In this document: positions 6,581-14,748 of the stretch, piece after piece
Numbering within the stretch: the first letter of the stretch is position 1
How the letters are laid out: every line of letters begins with the position of its first letter
Assembly (NCBI GenBank): GCA_900545995.1
Contig: URBM01000026.1
Coordinates: 1-16,966, forward strand
Origin: an uncultured Collinsella sp.
GTDB taxonomy: Bacteria; Actinomycetota; Coriobacteriia; Coriobacteriales; Coriobacteriaceae
DNA length: 16,966 nucleotides
Reading direction: 5' to 3'
Program-made: the position numbers and the translations under genes
The notes under the pieces: model-generated
Database searches by the model: none
Told to the model about the DNA's origin: nothing
What the model saw: the letters and a program-made list of their open reading frames with translations, nothing else

Positions 6581-8734
6581 TTATTGAACTTTGCTGGCGA
6601 ACTCGAGGTATTGCATGCGCTGCAGCTTGTCGATCGTCGAGGCGTATGGGCTGTCTTCAGATTCCAAGTCGTAGCGCAGCCCGTCGGCACCAAGATAGCC
6701 GGCGACATTGATGGTGGGCACATCTGACCTTGTTGCAAGCAGGGCCTTTTGATAGTCAGTGAGCGGGGCGCCGATCTTATTAAGGGTAATAGCTGCAATC
6801 TCGTTTGCCCCGACGGTGTCGTAGACGTTGAGCTCGGTATTGCCGGCGATTTCATAGTTAGCCCAGACGAAATAGGTCGACTGATAGATACGGAAAGCGT
6901 GGCTTGCCGTATCTTCCTGAGGGTACAGCTCGTCGTTGAGAGTCGTTGCGGCGCTCGGCTGATGGTCGCCAAAAAAGACAAGAACAACCGGTCTGCCGAT
7001 ATTGCGGAGCTCGTTGATAAAGTACTCGAGGTCCCGGTCGGATGCATTGATGCAGGTGAGATAGGTATTGAGCGCGCTATTGGCGCCCTCGCTGGCTCCC
7101 TCGACCCAATAGTTTGTCAGCTCTTCGACGGGAACGGTGCCATAGTCGTAGCCGCCGTGATTTTGCATCGTGACGTCAAAGATGAACTGCGGGGCTTCGT
7201 CGGTTCTGAGCAGGTCGAGTATCTTGTCGTAGGTGGCGTAGTCGCATACGCCGGCATGGTAATAGGGCGCACCTTCGAAATCGCCGATTGATAGAAAGTC
7301 TCCAAAACCCAGCTGCTGATAGATTTTATCTCGATGGTAGTTGACGGGGTTTTGCGGGTGCATAGCGGTAGTGGTATACCCGAGCTCTTTAAGGTCCTTT
7401 GCCAGGCTGTTGACGCCATTCATCTGATACAGCTGATAGGGGATTTTGCCTAATCCGACAAAGGCCGTTGTCGCTCCGGTCAAAAATTCGAATTCGGAGT
7501 TCGCCGTTCCGCCACCGGTGACCGAAGCGAGCATGGTGCCGCGAACAAGTGTGTCGGGAAGCGAGTTGTAGAATGCGGGACCGGTGTACCCGGCCGCCTG
7601 GAGCTGCTCAAAGCACGAAAGGTCGCTAAAACTCTCGTTCATGACGGCAACAATCGTCGGCTTGATTTCATTGAACTGGGCAACGGCCGCCGCGCGCTGC
7701 TCGCTCGAGCCATACGTGCTGTCGTAGGCGGCGGCGAGCTCCTGCTCGATGCTCTGCGCCTCATCGGGCGTATAGTCTTCGGGCTTTTCAATGGGCAACT
7801 CGTTGACCATTTCGGTGAACGAAGTGATAAAACCCTGAGACGCATACGTGGTGATGGGCTGCCAACGGTCAAATCCAAAATCCAGCGACTGCTCCAAGTC
7901 GATGTTGGAAAAGCCCAAGAGCCCCACAACGGTCACTAGCAGAAAAGCGCAGAGGTTAGCGGCGATTGCGGGGAAGACATGGGCGGGCGTACGGAGCTTT
8001 CGCGGTCGGATAAGCGAAAGAAGCCCCAGGGAAATCTCCAGCAGGGCGAGTGAGGTTACGATTCCTGCAGTGAAGGTGAACTCATATCCCTCACTTACTT
8101 CCATTGCGGTGCCCAATGCCAAAATGTCGCTCGGCAGGATGGCCTCGCCTTTAAACGTTATGACGAAGTGCTCGGCAATGCCAAGGGTACAACAGACGAC
8201 GGGCACGAGGGCCATGACTCCTCCATGACGCTGTCCCAGCAAATAAAGGGAGAGCAGAACCGTCGCGAGCAGCCCAACGGAAAACCCGAATGAGTTGGCG
8301 GGAATGCGATAGAACGTTTCGTTGCAGGCAATTTCGAGTGAAACGAACGAGAGCGCTGAAACAGCGGCGACGACAAGGATGTCGCGGCAAATACAGGCAA
8401 CCGTTCCCGTCGCAAGATCGGTTTGGTCGATAAGTCCCGAAACCAAGGGCTCGACAAGAAGTATGACGGCGGCAGCACCGAGCGCCGAATAAGAAAGGAC
8501 CCATAGGGAACAGTCCTCATTTACGAGCAATTGATTCGTAATCCATGCAGCTACCATGCCGAGCGGGATGAGGAGCATCGCGCACCAAAAGACGCGGGCA
8601 ATGGGCGGTTTTTCGTTGTGTTTGATTGAAAAATACACGCGCACGACGACGGCGGCCACGATAAGGACGGCGATGAATATGGGCAGATTGGCCATGCCAC
8701 TCGAAGTGATTTCAAGGGGGATATCTTCGGTCAT
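6581..8734 (-). CDS. LtaS/MdoB-type membrane sulfatase-fold enzyme (lipoteichoic acid synthase family)
   Basis: This 717-residue membrane protein combines an N-terminal multi-helix region with an external alkaline-phosphatase/sulfatase domain, the layout of lipoteichoic acid synthase and phosphoglycerol transferases. These enzymes move glycerol-phosphate or a related group onto an envelope polymer or glycolipid. Hydrophobic segments lie near 18-37, 46-70, 80-100, 115-135, 150-168, 172-192, 222-242 and 254-275, more than the five helices of classical LtaS. The catalytic domain shows NESFSD (E367), GGGTANSEFEFLTG with the probable nucleophile T410, the NHGGYDY block (H526), and FFGDHQPS (D590, H591) for metal binding. 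The ATG at 8734 has AGAGGA 6 nt upstream. The gene diverges from uvrA and is followed after 145 nt by mrp. Donor and acceptor cannot be told from sequence; Coriobacteriia envelope polymers may differ from Firmicutes LTA. Confidence 0.88.
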   Translation of the reverse strand: MTEDIPLEITSSGMANLPIFIAVLIVAAVVVRVYFSIKHNEKPPIARVFWCAMLLIPLGMVAAWITNQLLVNEDCSLWVLSYSALGAAAVILLVEPLVSGLIDQTDLATGTVACICRDILVVAAVSALSFVSLEIACNETFYRIPANSFGFSVGLLATVLLSLYLLGQRHGGVMALVPVVCCTLGIAEHFVITFKGEAILPSDILALGTAMEVSEGYEFTFTAGIVTSLALLEISLGLLSLIRPRKLRTPAHVFPAIAANLCAFLLVTVVGLLGFSNIDLEQSLDFGFDRWQPITTYASQGFITSFTEMVNELPIEKPEDYTPDEAQSIEQELAAAYDSTYGSSEQRAAAVAQFNEIKPTIVAVMNESFSDLSCFEQLQAAGYTGPAFYNSLPDTLVRGTMLASVTGGGTANSEFEFLTGATTAFVGLGKIPYQLYQMNGVNSLAKDLKELGYTTTAMHPQNPVNYHRDKIYQQLGFGDFLSIGDFEGAPYYHAGVCDYATYDKILDLLRTDEAPQFIFDVTMQNHGGYDYGTVPVEELTNYWVEGASEGANSALNTYLTCINASDRDLEYFINELRNIGRPVVLVFFGDHQPSAATTLNDELYPQEDTASHAFRIYQSTYFVWANYEIAGNTELNVYDTVGANEIAAITLNKIGAPLTDYQKALLATRSDVPTINVAGYLGADGLRYDLESEDSPYASTIDKLQRMQYLEFASKVQ

Positions 8735-8769
8735 GGACGTTCCTCTGTTACAGCAAATTAAGTTCAGTT

Positions 8770-8783
8770 TTAGATTACTCTAA
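8770..8783. repeat. Inverted repeat before the LtaS-like gene, possible operator
   Basis: TTAGA and TCTAA flank TTAC, giving a 14-bp partly palindromic site 35 nt upstream of the LtaS-like start. It sits where that gene's -10 region would be expected on the minus strand. No confident promoter hexamer pair could be assigned. Confidence 0.3.
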
Positions 8784-8852
8784 CCTTTCCACGGCATTTC
8801 GAGAAACAAAGCACCCGATACGCAAAGCAAAAGGTCTGCGAATCTTGTATTA

Positions 8853-8866
8853 CGAACATCTGTGCG
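8853..8866. promoter_or_regulatory. Probable LexA (SOS) box upstream of uvrA
   Basis: CGAACATCTGTGCG matches the Gram-positive/actinobacterial SOS palindrome CGAAC-N4-GTTCG at nine of the ten fixed positions; the one change is G for T in the second arm. It lies 61 nt before the uvrA ATG, in the promoter region, where a repressor would block transcription. A weak -10-like TAAACT follows at 8879-8884. uvrA is a classical SOS gene in many bacteria, which supports the call. Confidence 0.6.
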
Positions 8867-8927
8867 CGTTGAGTGCGCTAAACTCATCGACAGTGTGATT
8901 TGAGGTTATAGGAGGCAAGGAGCTTCC

Positions 8928-11807
8928 ATGTCTGATTCTTCTATCGTTATTCGCGGCGCGCGCGAGCATAACCTGCGCGATATCGACGTTTCCATTCCGC
9001 GTGACCAGCTCGTGGTCATAACCGGTCTTTCCGGATCGGGCAAGAGCTCACTGGCGTTCGATACCATCTATGCCGAGGGCCAGCGCCGTTACGTCGAGAG
9101 CCTTTCGAGCTATGCGCGTCAGTTTTTGGGCCAGATGGACAAGCCCGATCTGGACTCGATCGACGGCCTGTCGCCGGCTGTGTCGATCGATCAGAAAACG
9201 ACGTCCAAAAACCCACGCTCGACGGTGGGCACCGTAACCGAGATTTACGACTATCTGCGTCTGCTGTTTGCTCGCGTGGGAACGCCACACTGTCCTGAGT
9301 GCGGTCGTGTCATTGAGCGTCAGACGACCGATCAGGTCGCCGATAAGGTGCTGGCGGCGGGGGAGGGCCGTCGCGCGTTTGTGTTGGCGCCGGTGGTTCG
9401 TGGACGCAAGGGCGAATATGCCAAGCTGTTTGAGGACCTGCGTGCGGAGGGCTTTAGCCGTGTGCGCGTCGACGGCGAGGTGCGCTCGCTTGACGACCCG
9501 ATCGACCTGGACAAGAAGTTCAAACACGACATTGAGGTCGTGGTCGACCGTATCGTGATTCGAGAGAACTCCCTGGGTCGCATTGCCGAGTCCGTTGAGC
9601 AGGCGACGGCACTGGCGCACGGTAACGTGAACGTGTACATGCTGCCCGAGCGCGACGCTCCCGAGGGAACCGAGGGCGAGCTGCTGGAGTATTCGCTGGC
9701 ACTGGCGTGCCCGGAGCACGGGCATTCCATCGACGACCTGCAGCCGCGCGATTTCTCGTTCAACGCGCCCTATGGTGCATGTCCCGAGTGCGATGGCCTG
9801 GGCTTTAAAAAGACAGTCGATGCCGAGGCGCTGATTGAAGACCCCTCAAAGTCGATTGCCGACGGAGTCTTTGGCAGCCTGTTCGGCAATTCCAACTATT
9901 ATCCGCAGATTTTTGCTGCGGTCTGCAAACACTTTAAGGTGAGTGCCGATACGCCATGGGAGGACCTGCCCCCGCGGGTGCGTCGTGCGTTTTTGGATGG
10001 CATGGGCGACAAGAAGATTTCGGTGGACTATCAAAAGCTCGACGGTCGTCGCAGCCAGTGGGACACCAAGTTTTCGGGCGTGCGCAATATCCTGTACGAG
10101 CGCTATACCGAGACGACCAACGAGAACACTAAGGCGCGCCTGGAGAAGTACATTCGCGAGGAGCCGTGTTCGAGCTGCCATGGTGCTCGCCTGCGCCCCG
10201 AGATGCTCGCCGTCACCGTGGGCGGCAAGTCCATTTATGAGGTTTGCTGCCTGTCGTGCCGCGAGTCGCTCGAGTTTTTTGAGGACCTTGAGCTCACCGA
10301 GCGTCAACAATTCATCGGCGGTCGTATCGTCAAGGAAATCCTGGAACGCTTGCGTTTTCTGGTTGATGTCGGCCTTGATTATCTGACGCTCGATCGTGCT
10401 TCGGCGACGCTTTCCGGCGGTGAGGCGCAACGCATTCGCCTGGCTACGCAGATCGGTGCGGGCCTCATGGGCGTTCTCTATATTCTGGACGAGCCTTCGA
10501 TTGGTCTTCACCAGCGCGACAACGAGCGGCTGATTAAGACACTCGAGCGCCTGCGCGATATCGGCAACACCGTTATCGTCGTTGAACACGATGAGGACAC
10601 GATTCGCGCTGCCGACTATGTGATCGATATGGGGCCAGGCGCGGGCGTCAACGGCGGGCACGTGGTCGCCGCGGGAACGCCCGCTGACATCATGGCGTGC
10701 CCCGAATCAATGACGGGTGCCTATCTGACCGGCAAGCGAATGATTCGAGTTCCCAATGAACGCCGCAACCCCGGACGTGGCTGTCTTAAGATTACGGGAG
10801 CATGTGCCAACAACCTCAAAAACGTTACCGCCAAGATTGAGTTTGGCACGCTTACCGTCGTAACCGGCGTATCGGGATCGGGAAAGAGTTCCTTGGTCAC
10901 CGATACGATTGCGCCTGCCCTCACCAACGCTATCCATCGCTCTACGCGTCCCGTGGGCCCGTTCAAAAAAATCGACGGTATCGAGTGCATCGATAAGGTG
11001 ATCGATATTGATCAGTCGCCAATCGGCCGTACGCCGCGGTCGAATCCCGCTACCTATATTGGTTTGTGGGACGACCTGCGTGCGCTGTTTGCGAGCACGC
11101 CGGAGTCGAAGGCGCGTGGCTACTCGCCGGGACGCTTCTCCTTTAATGTGAGCGGCGGACGCTGCGAGGCGTGCAAGGGCGACGGCCAGATCAAGATTGA
11201 GATGCACTTTCTTCCCGATATTTATGTTCCCTGCGAGGCTTGTGGCGGCAAGCGCTATAACCGCGAGACGCTCGAGGTTACCTATCGTGGCAAGACTATC
11301 TCGGACGTACTTGACATGAGCGTGGCCGAGGCACTGGCTTTCTTTGGGAATATTCCGCAGATCAAGCGAAAGCTTCAAACCCTGTATGACGTCGGCCTAG
11401 GTTATGTGAGCTTGGGCCAGCCCGCCACGACGCTCTCGGGTGGTGAGGCGCAGCGCGTAAAGCTCGCCAAGGAGCTTCATCGTCGCCAGACAGGCAAGAC
11501 GTTCTACATTTTGGACGAGCCCACAACCGGCCTCCATTTTGAGGATGTTCGTCAGCTGCTCGACGTGTTGCAACGCCTGGTCGATGCGGGCAACACGGTT
11601 CTGGTGATCGAGCACAACCTTGATGTCATCAAGGTTGCCGACCGCCTGATCGATATGGGCCCCGAGGGCGGCAATGGCGGCGGAACCGTCGTGGTCTCAG
11701 GCACGCCGGAGCAAGTCGCGGCATGTTCGCAGAGCTACACGGGCAAGTTCTTGGCGCCGTTGCTCAAGCGTGACCGTGAGCGTCAGGCGCAGCTCGACGC
11801 ACAGTAA
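8928..11807 (+). CDS. uvrA: UvrABC excinuclease subunit A
   Basis: UvrA is the dimeric ABC-type ATPase that scans DNA for distortion and loads UvrB. The 959-residue protein has the full duplicated architecture: Walker A GLSGSGKS at 33-40, signature LSGGEAQR at 495-502, second Walker A GVSGSGKS at 647-654, second signature LSGGEAQR at 836-843, and the Walker B region FYILDEPTTGLH soon after. The first zinc module has C261/H264 and C285/C288, with His in the second ligand position (CPEH) rather than the CxxC of E. coli. The C-terminal zinc module CEAC...CEAC (746-772) is intact. The ATG has AAGGAG 5 nt upstream. Length is normal for the family. The probable SOS box at 8853 suggests damage induction. 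It is followed by a hairpin and then the ybaK-type gene. Confidence 0.99.
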   Translation: MSDSSIVIRGAREHNLRDIDVSIPRDQLVVITGLSGSGKSSLAFDTIYAEGQRRYVESLSSYARQFLGQMDKPDLDSIDGLSPAVSIDQKTTSKNPRSTVGTVTEIYDYLRLLFARVGTPHCPECGRVIERQTTDQVADKVLAAGEGRRAFVLAPVVRGRKGEYAKLFEDLRAEGFSRVRVDGEVRSLDDPIDLDKKFKHDIEVVVDRIVIRENSLGRIAESVEQATALAHGNVNVYMLPERDAPEGTEGELLEYSLALACPEHGHSIDDLQPRDFSFNAPYGACPECDGLGFKKTVDAEALIEDPSKSIADGVFGSLFGNSNYYPQIFAAVCKHFKVSADTPWEDLPPRVRRAFLDGMGDKKISVDYQKLDGRRSQWDTKFSGVRNILYERYTETTNENTKARLEKYIREEPCSSCHGARLRPEMLAVTVGGKSIYEVCCLSCRESLEFFEDLELTERQQFIGGRIVKEILERLRFLVDVGLDYLTLDRASATLSGGEAQRIRLATQIGAGLMGVLYILDEPSIGLHQRDNERLIKTLERLRDIGNTVIVVEHDEDTIRAADYVIDMGPGAGVNGGHVVAAGTPADIMACPESMTGAYLTGKRMIRVPNERRNPGRGCLKITGACANNLKNVTAKIEFGTLTVVTGVSGSGKSSLVTDTIAPALTNAIHRSTRPVGPFKKIDGIECIDKVIDIDQSPIGRTPRSNPATYIGLWDDLRALFASTPESKARGYSPGRFSFNVSGGRCEACKGDGQIKIEMHFLPDIYVPCEACGGKRYNRETLEVTYRGKTISDVLDMSVAEALAFFGNIPQIKRKLQTLYDVGLGYVSLGQPATTLSGGEAQRVKLAKELHRRQTGKTFYILDEPTTGLHFEDVRQLLDVLQRLVDAGNTVLVIEHNLDVIKVADRLIDMGPEGGNGGGTVVVSGTPEQVAACSQSYTGKFLAPLLKRDRERQAQLDAQ

Positions 11808-11827
11808 AGAGACGTTGTAGTACCGAC

Positions 11828-11862
11828 GCGCCACCGATTCCTTCTGATTCGGTGGCGCTTCT
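11828..11862 (+). terminator. Hairpin after uvrA, probable terminator
   Basis: GCGCCACCGA (11828-11837) pairs perfectly with TCGGTGGCGC (11849-11858) around an 11-nt loop. It begins 20 nt after the uvrA stop. The downstream tract is only TTCT, so termination may be partial or factor-assisted. Confidence 0.65.
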
Positions 11863-11897
11863 GTGTGTCGAGATGGCATATGCGGCGGAATTGGCCC

Positions 11898-11903
11898 TAT
11901 ACT
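11898..11903 (+). promoter_or_regulatory. Candidate -10 element for the ybaK-murJ-uvrC group
   Basis: TATACT lies between the post-uvrA hairpin and the ybaK-type ATG at 11941, 37 nt before it. The best -35 resemblance (ATGGCA at 11873-11878) is weak and at a long 19-nt spacing. It is placed correctly to drive the three-gene group. Confidence 0.4.
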
Positions 11904-11928
11904 TAATCCTTACGTCGCTCTGCGAGGG

Positions 11929-11934
11929 AAAGGA
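11929..11934 (+). promoter_or_regulatory. Ribosome binding site fixing the ybaK-type start
   Basis: AAAGGA lies 6 nt before the ATG at 11941. The in-frame ATG at 11863 directly follows the terminator hairpin, has no such site, and would add 26 residues absent from the family. Confidence 0.75.
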
Positions 11935-11940
11935 TGTGCC

Positions 11941-12441
11941 ATGGCAAAGGCTGTTAAGACGTCAAAAACCAATGCGATGCGCGAGCTGGAAAGCGCCGGC
12001 ATCTCCTATGTTCTCCATACGTACGAAGACGATGGCGACGAATCGTCGGGGCTGGGCGTCGCGATTTCCGAGCAGCTTGGCGAGGAGCCCGGTCAGGGAT
12101 TTAAGACCCTGGTCTGCACGACGCCGTCCAACGACCATGTCGTGTGCTGCATTCCCGTTGCCGACGAGCTCGACCTCAAGGCCGCCGCGCGCGCCGCAGG
12201 CGAAAAGTCGCTGACCATGATGCATGTCAAAGATTTGCTTGCCGCGACGGGGTATGTCCGCGGCGGTTGCAGTCCGGTCGGTATGAAAAAACGCTTCCGG
12301 ACTCTGATCGATGAGACATGCGTCCTTTGGGATACCATTTTTATCTCGGGTGGCAAGCGCGGCTATCAGCTTGAGCTTGCTCCCGATGACTTAGTTGCAT
12401 TTTGCGGGGCGACGGTTGCCCCGATCACGAGAGAGGACTGA
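11941..12441 (+). CDS. ybaK: Cys-tRNA(Pro)/Cys-tRNA(Cys) deacylase, YbaK/EbsC family
   Basis: This 166-residue protein matches YbaK, a free-standing relative of the prolyl-tRNA synthetase editing domain that hydrolyses Cys-tRNA(Pro) formed by mischarging. Visible family blocks are FKTLVC at 54-59 with the functionally important lysine K55, a substrate-pocket strand ending in VVCCIPV at 67-73, DLKAAARAAG at 78-87, GYVRGGCSPVGMKKR at 104-118, and the near-invariant FISGGKRGYQLEL at 134-146. Its length is typical of the family. It is probably cytosolic, with no signal peptide. Its stop is 3 nt before the murJ ATG, so these genes should share a transcript. No functional link between tRNA proofreading and lipid II flipping is implied by the sequence; the coupling may only reflect gene order. 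Confidence 0.95.
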   Translation: MAKAVKTSKTNAMRELESAGISYVLHTYEDDGDESSGLGVAISEQLGEEPGQGFKTLVCTTPSNDHVVCCIPVADELDLKAAARAAGEKSLTMMHVKDLLAATGYVRGGCSPVGMKKRFRTLIDETCVLWDTIFISGGKRGYQLELAPDDLVAFCGATVAPITRED

Positions 12442-12444
12442 GCG

Positions 12445-14748
12445 ATGCCGCAGGAAGAATCAAAGCGCGGAGCTCACTTTGCAAAAGGGTCGGCTCCTCA
12501 GACGCCCGCGCCCGAGGCCGCTTCGTTCGATAACGAGATTCGAAACGCCTGGTCCGCTGCCGCTGACCCGGGCGAGACGGCCGTGTACTTGCGTGCCGCC
12601 GGTGCCGGCACGGCACTTCCCCGTACGGTTCTTTCTTCGGCTCGTCCCGATGAGACGGCTGTCTTTTTGGCCGCCGCTCAATCGAGCGCCAGCGTGATGC
12701 CGATCGCCTCCGAGGCTCCTCGTGCGCCGCGTCCCGATGAGACGGCGGTGTTTTTGATGGCAGCCCAGGGAAAGAGCACACCGCAGAGCGCTCCTGCCGC
12801 TCATTCCGCCAAGCCCACGGCTCATGATGATGGCGAACCGCTTCTTTCGGATGACGAATGGTCGCCGCTTGGTTCGACCGATCCCGTCGAGGGCGTGGCC
12901 ATCGACGGTGATGACGACTGGGACCCTCTGTCGTTTTCTGCCCGAACCGTCGCCGCCAATGAAGTTGACACGGTGTTTGGCGACCATGCCATATTCGATG
13001 ATGATGCCGTATCCGGTAACAACATGCCGAACAGCGATGACGCCGCACCTGCTGATGACGCCGTTTTGGTTGACGATCCCTTTGCGATGACCGGCTCCTT
13101 TGCCGTCGTGGACGATTTGCCGCCACAAGATGAGGTTTATGAGGACTCTCAGGACGACGTAGACGATATGGGTTCGTCGGACTACTCCACGGTTGGTCGT
13201 TCTGCTGGCCTTATGACCGTGCTGACCATCGTGTCGCGTGTCACCGGGTTTATCCGCACGTGGGCCATGGCGGCCGCCATCGGTATGTCGCTGCTCTCGT
13301 CCTCCTATCAGGTTGCCAACAACCTGCCCAACATGCTCTACGAGCTCGTGATGGGCGGCATGCTCGTTACGGCGTTTTTGCCGGTGTATATGGGTGTGAG
13401 GCGCGAGCAGGGTCGCGAGGCATCGAACGAGTATGTCGGCAACCTGCTTGGTATTCTGCTTCTGTTGCTGGGCGGTATCTCGCTGCTGGGCACCGTGTTT
13501 GCTCCCGGCTTTATTTGGACGCAGTCGTTCCTTTCGGGCGATGGCGGCAGCATGGATACCGCTGCGTTCATGTTCCGCTTCTTTGCTATTCAAATTCTGT
13601 TTTATGGCTTGGGCTCGGTGTTCTCGGGCGTTCTCAACGCACACCGCGACTATTTCTGGTCGACGTTTGCCCCGGTTCTCAACAATGTCATCGTCATCGC
13701 CAGCTTTATGGGCTTTGCTCCCGTGTCTGCACAATTTGGCGAGCAGGCCGGTATTATCTTGATCGCAGTTGGTACGACCCTCGGCGTCTTTGTCCAGATG
13801 GCCTGCCAGATTCCCGCGCTTGGCAAGCATGGCGTGCATCCTCATATCCATATCGACTTTAAGGATCCCGCGCTGCGACAGACGATCGCGCTTGGTATCC
13901 CGACGCTGCTCGCCACGGTGTGCATGTTTGTCTCGACCTCCATTACCAATGCCGCCGCGCTGGTGGTGCAGCCCGAGACCGGCCCTTCCGTCATCGCATA
14001 TGCGCGCCTGTGGTACACATTGCCCTATGCGCTGATCGCCGCCTCGCTTTCGACGGCACTCTATACCGAACTCTCTCACGATGCGCAGGAGAAGGATTAC
14101 GACAGCGTCCGCACGGGCATTTCGCGCGGTGTCGCCCAGATGCTCTTCTTCCTGATTCCGTTTGCGATGTATCTGATCGTCTTCGCCCGTCCGCTCAACA
14201 TGATCTACTGCGCCGGCAAGTTCGATGAATCCGGTGTGGCGCTGGTGTCGGAGTTCCTTATCTATCTGGCACTTTCCCTGCCGCTCTACGGCGTGGTCGT
14301 GCTGATGCAGAAGAGCTTCTCGGCCCTGCTCGATATGAAACCTTATAGCCGCTATTGCCTGTACTCCGCTATCGGCCAGGCCGGTTCGGTGCTGCTGTTT
14401 GGCGTGGTGCTGGGCTACGGTATGCCGGCAATTGCGCTTTCGTACGTCGTTGACTACGTGGTCTTGGTCGGATGCTCACTGTGGTGGCTGCGCCGTCGTC
14501 TGCATGGCCTTCAGGTCAAGTCTATCCTGCATGGCGGTTTCTTCGGCCTACTGTTCGGTGGCTTGGGCGCTGCCGCGGGCGCCGGCGTCATGTGGGCACT
14601 TGAGCACTTTGTCGGAGCGCTTGGCAGCTCGATCCTCATTACCCTGGGCTACGTTTGTGTTGCAGGCGTCGTCTCGCTCGCTGTAACTTTTGGTCTTGCC
14701 TTCGTCTTTAAGATGCCCGAGGTCTCGGCGCTGCTTCGTCGCAAGTAG
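12445..14748 (+). CDS. murJ: MurJ-type lipid II flippase with a long acidic N-terminal extension
   Basis: MurJ (MviN) moves lipid II across the cytoplasmic membrane for peptidoglycan synthesis. The membrane core runs from about residue 253 to 767, begins SAGLMTVLTIVSRVTGFIRT, and contains NNLPNMLYELVMGGMLVTAF, typical of actinobacterial MurJ. The Asp and Arg seen at the matching loop in E. coli appear as Ser and Tyr/Glu, which I believe is common in this clade. The first 250 residues are cytosolic, Asp/Ala/Pro-rich and probably disordered. They hold three copies of [G/D]ETAV[F/Y]L-x-AA (41-52, 68-79, 97-107) and two DD-W-PL units (135-143, 155-163). AGAGGA 7 nt before the ATG and the 3-nt gap to ybaK support this start. 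The usual family length is about 510-550 residues, against 767 here. The uvrC start abuts its stop. Confidence 0.95.
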   Translation: MPQEESKRGAHFAKGSAPQTPAPEAASFDNEIRNAWSAAADPGETAVYLRAAGAGTALPRTVLSSARPDETAVFLAAAQSSASVMPIASEAPRAPRPDETAVFLMAAQGKSTPQSAPAAHSAKPTAHDDGEPLLSDDEWSPLGSTDPVEGVAIDGDDDWDPLSFSARTVAANEVDTVFGDHAIFDDDAVSGNNMPNSDDAAPADDAVLVDDPFAMTGSFAVVDDLPPQDEVYEDSQDDVDDMGSSDYSTVGRSAGLMTVLTIVSRVTGFIRTWAMAAAIGMSLLSSSYQVANNLPNMLYELVMGGMLVTAFLPVYMGVRREQGREASNEYVGNLLGILLLLLGGISLLGTVFAPGFIWTQSFLSGDGGSMDTAAFMFRFFAIQILFYGLGSVFSGVLNAHRDYFWSTFAPVLNNVIVIASFMGFAPVSAQFGEQAGIILIAVGTTLGVFVQMACQIPALGKHGVHPHIHIDFKDPALRQTIALGIPTLLATVCMFVSTSITNAAALVVQPETGPSVIAYARLWYTLPYALIAASLSTALYTELSHDAQEKDYDSVRTGISRGVAQMLFFLIPFAMYLIVFARPLNMIYCAGKFDESGVALVSEFLIYLALSLPLYGVVVLMQKSFSALLDMKPYSRYCLYSAIGQAGSVLLFGVVLGYGMPAIALSYVVDYVVLVGCSLWWLRRRLHGLQVKSILHGGFFGLLFGGLGAAAGAGVMWALEHFVGALGSSILITLGYVCVAGVVSLAVTFGLAFVFKMPEVSALLRRK
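12565..12765 (+). repeat. Three direct repeats in the MurJ N-terminal coding region
   Basis: The repeats encode DPGETAVYLRAA, RPDETAVFLAAA and RPDETAVFLMAA. The second and third share the 17-nt run CGTCCCGATGAGACGGC exactly (12643-12659 and 12730-12746). The first is more diverged. Repeat threonines are T45, T71 and T100. Confidence 0.9.

Noticed and set aside
12460..14079. 539-codon open frame on the minus strand opposite murJ
   Set aside because: It is a low-complexity Arg/His/Gly-rich translation lying antisense to the murJ coding region, so a shadow of its codon bias.
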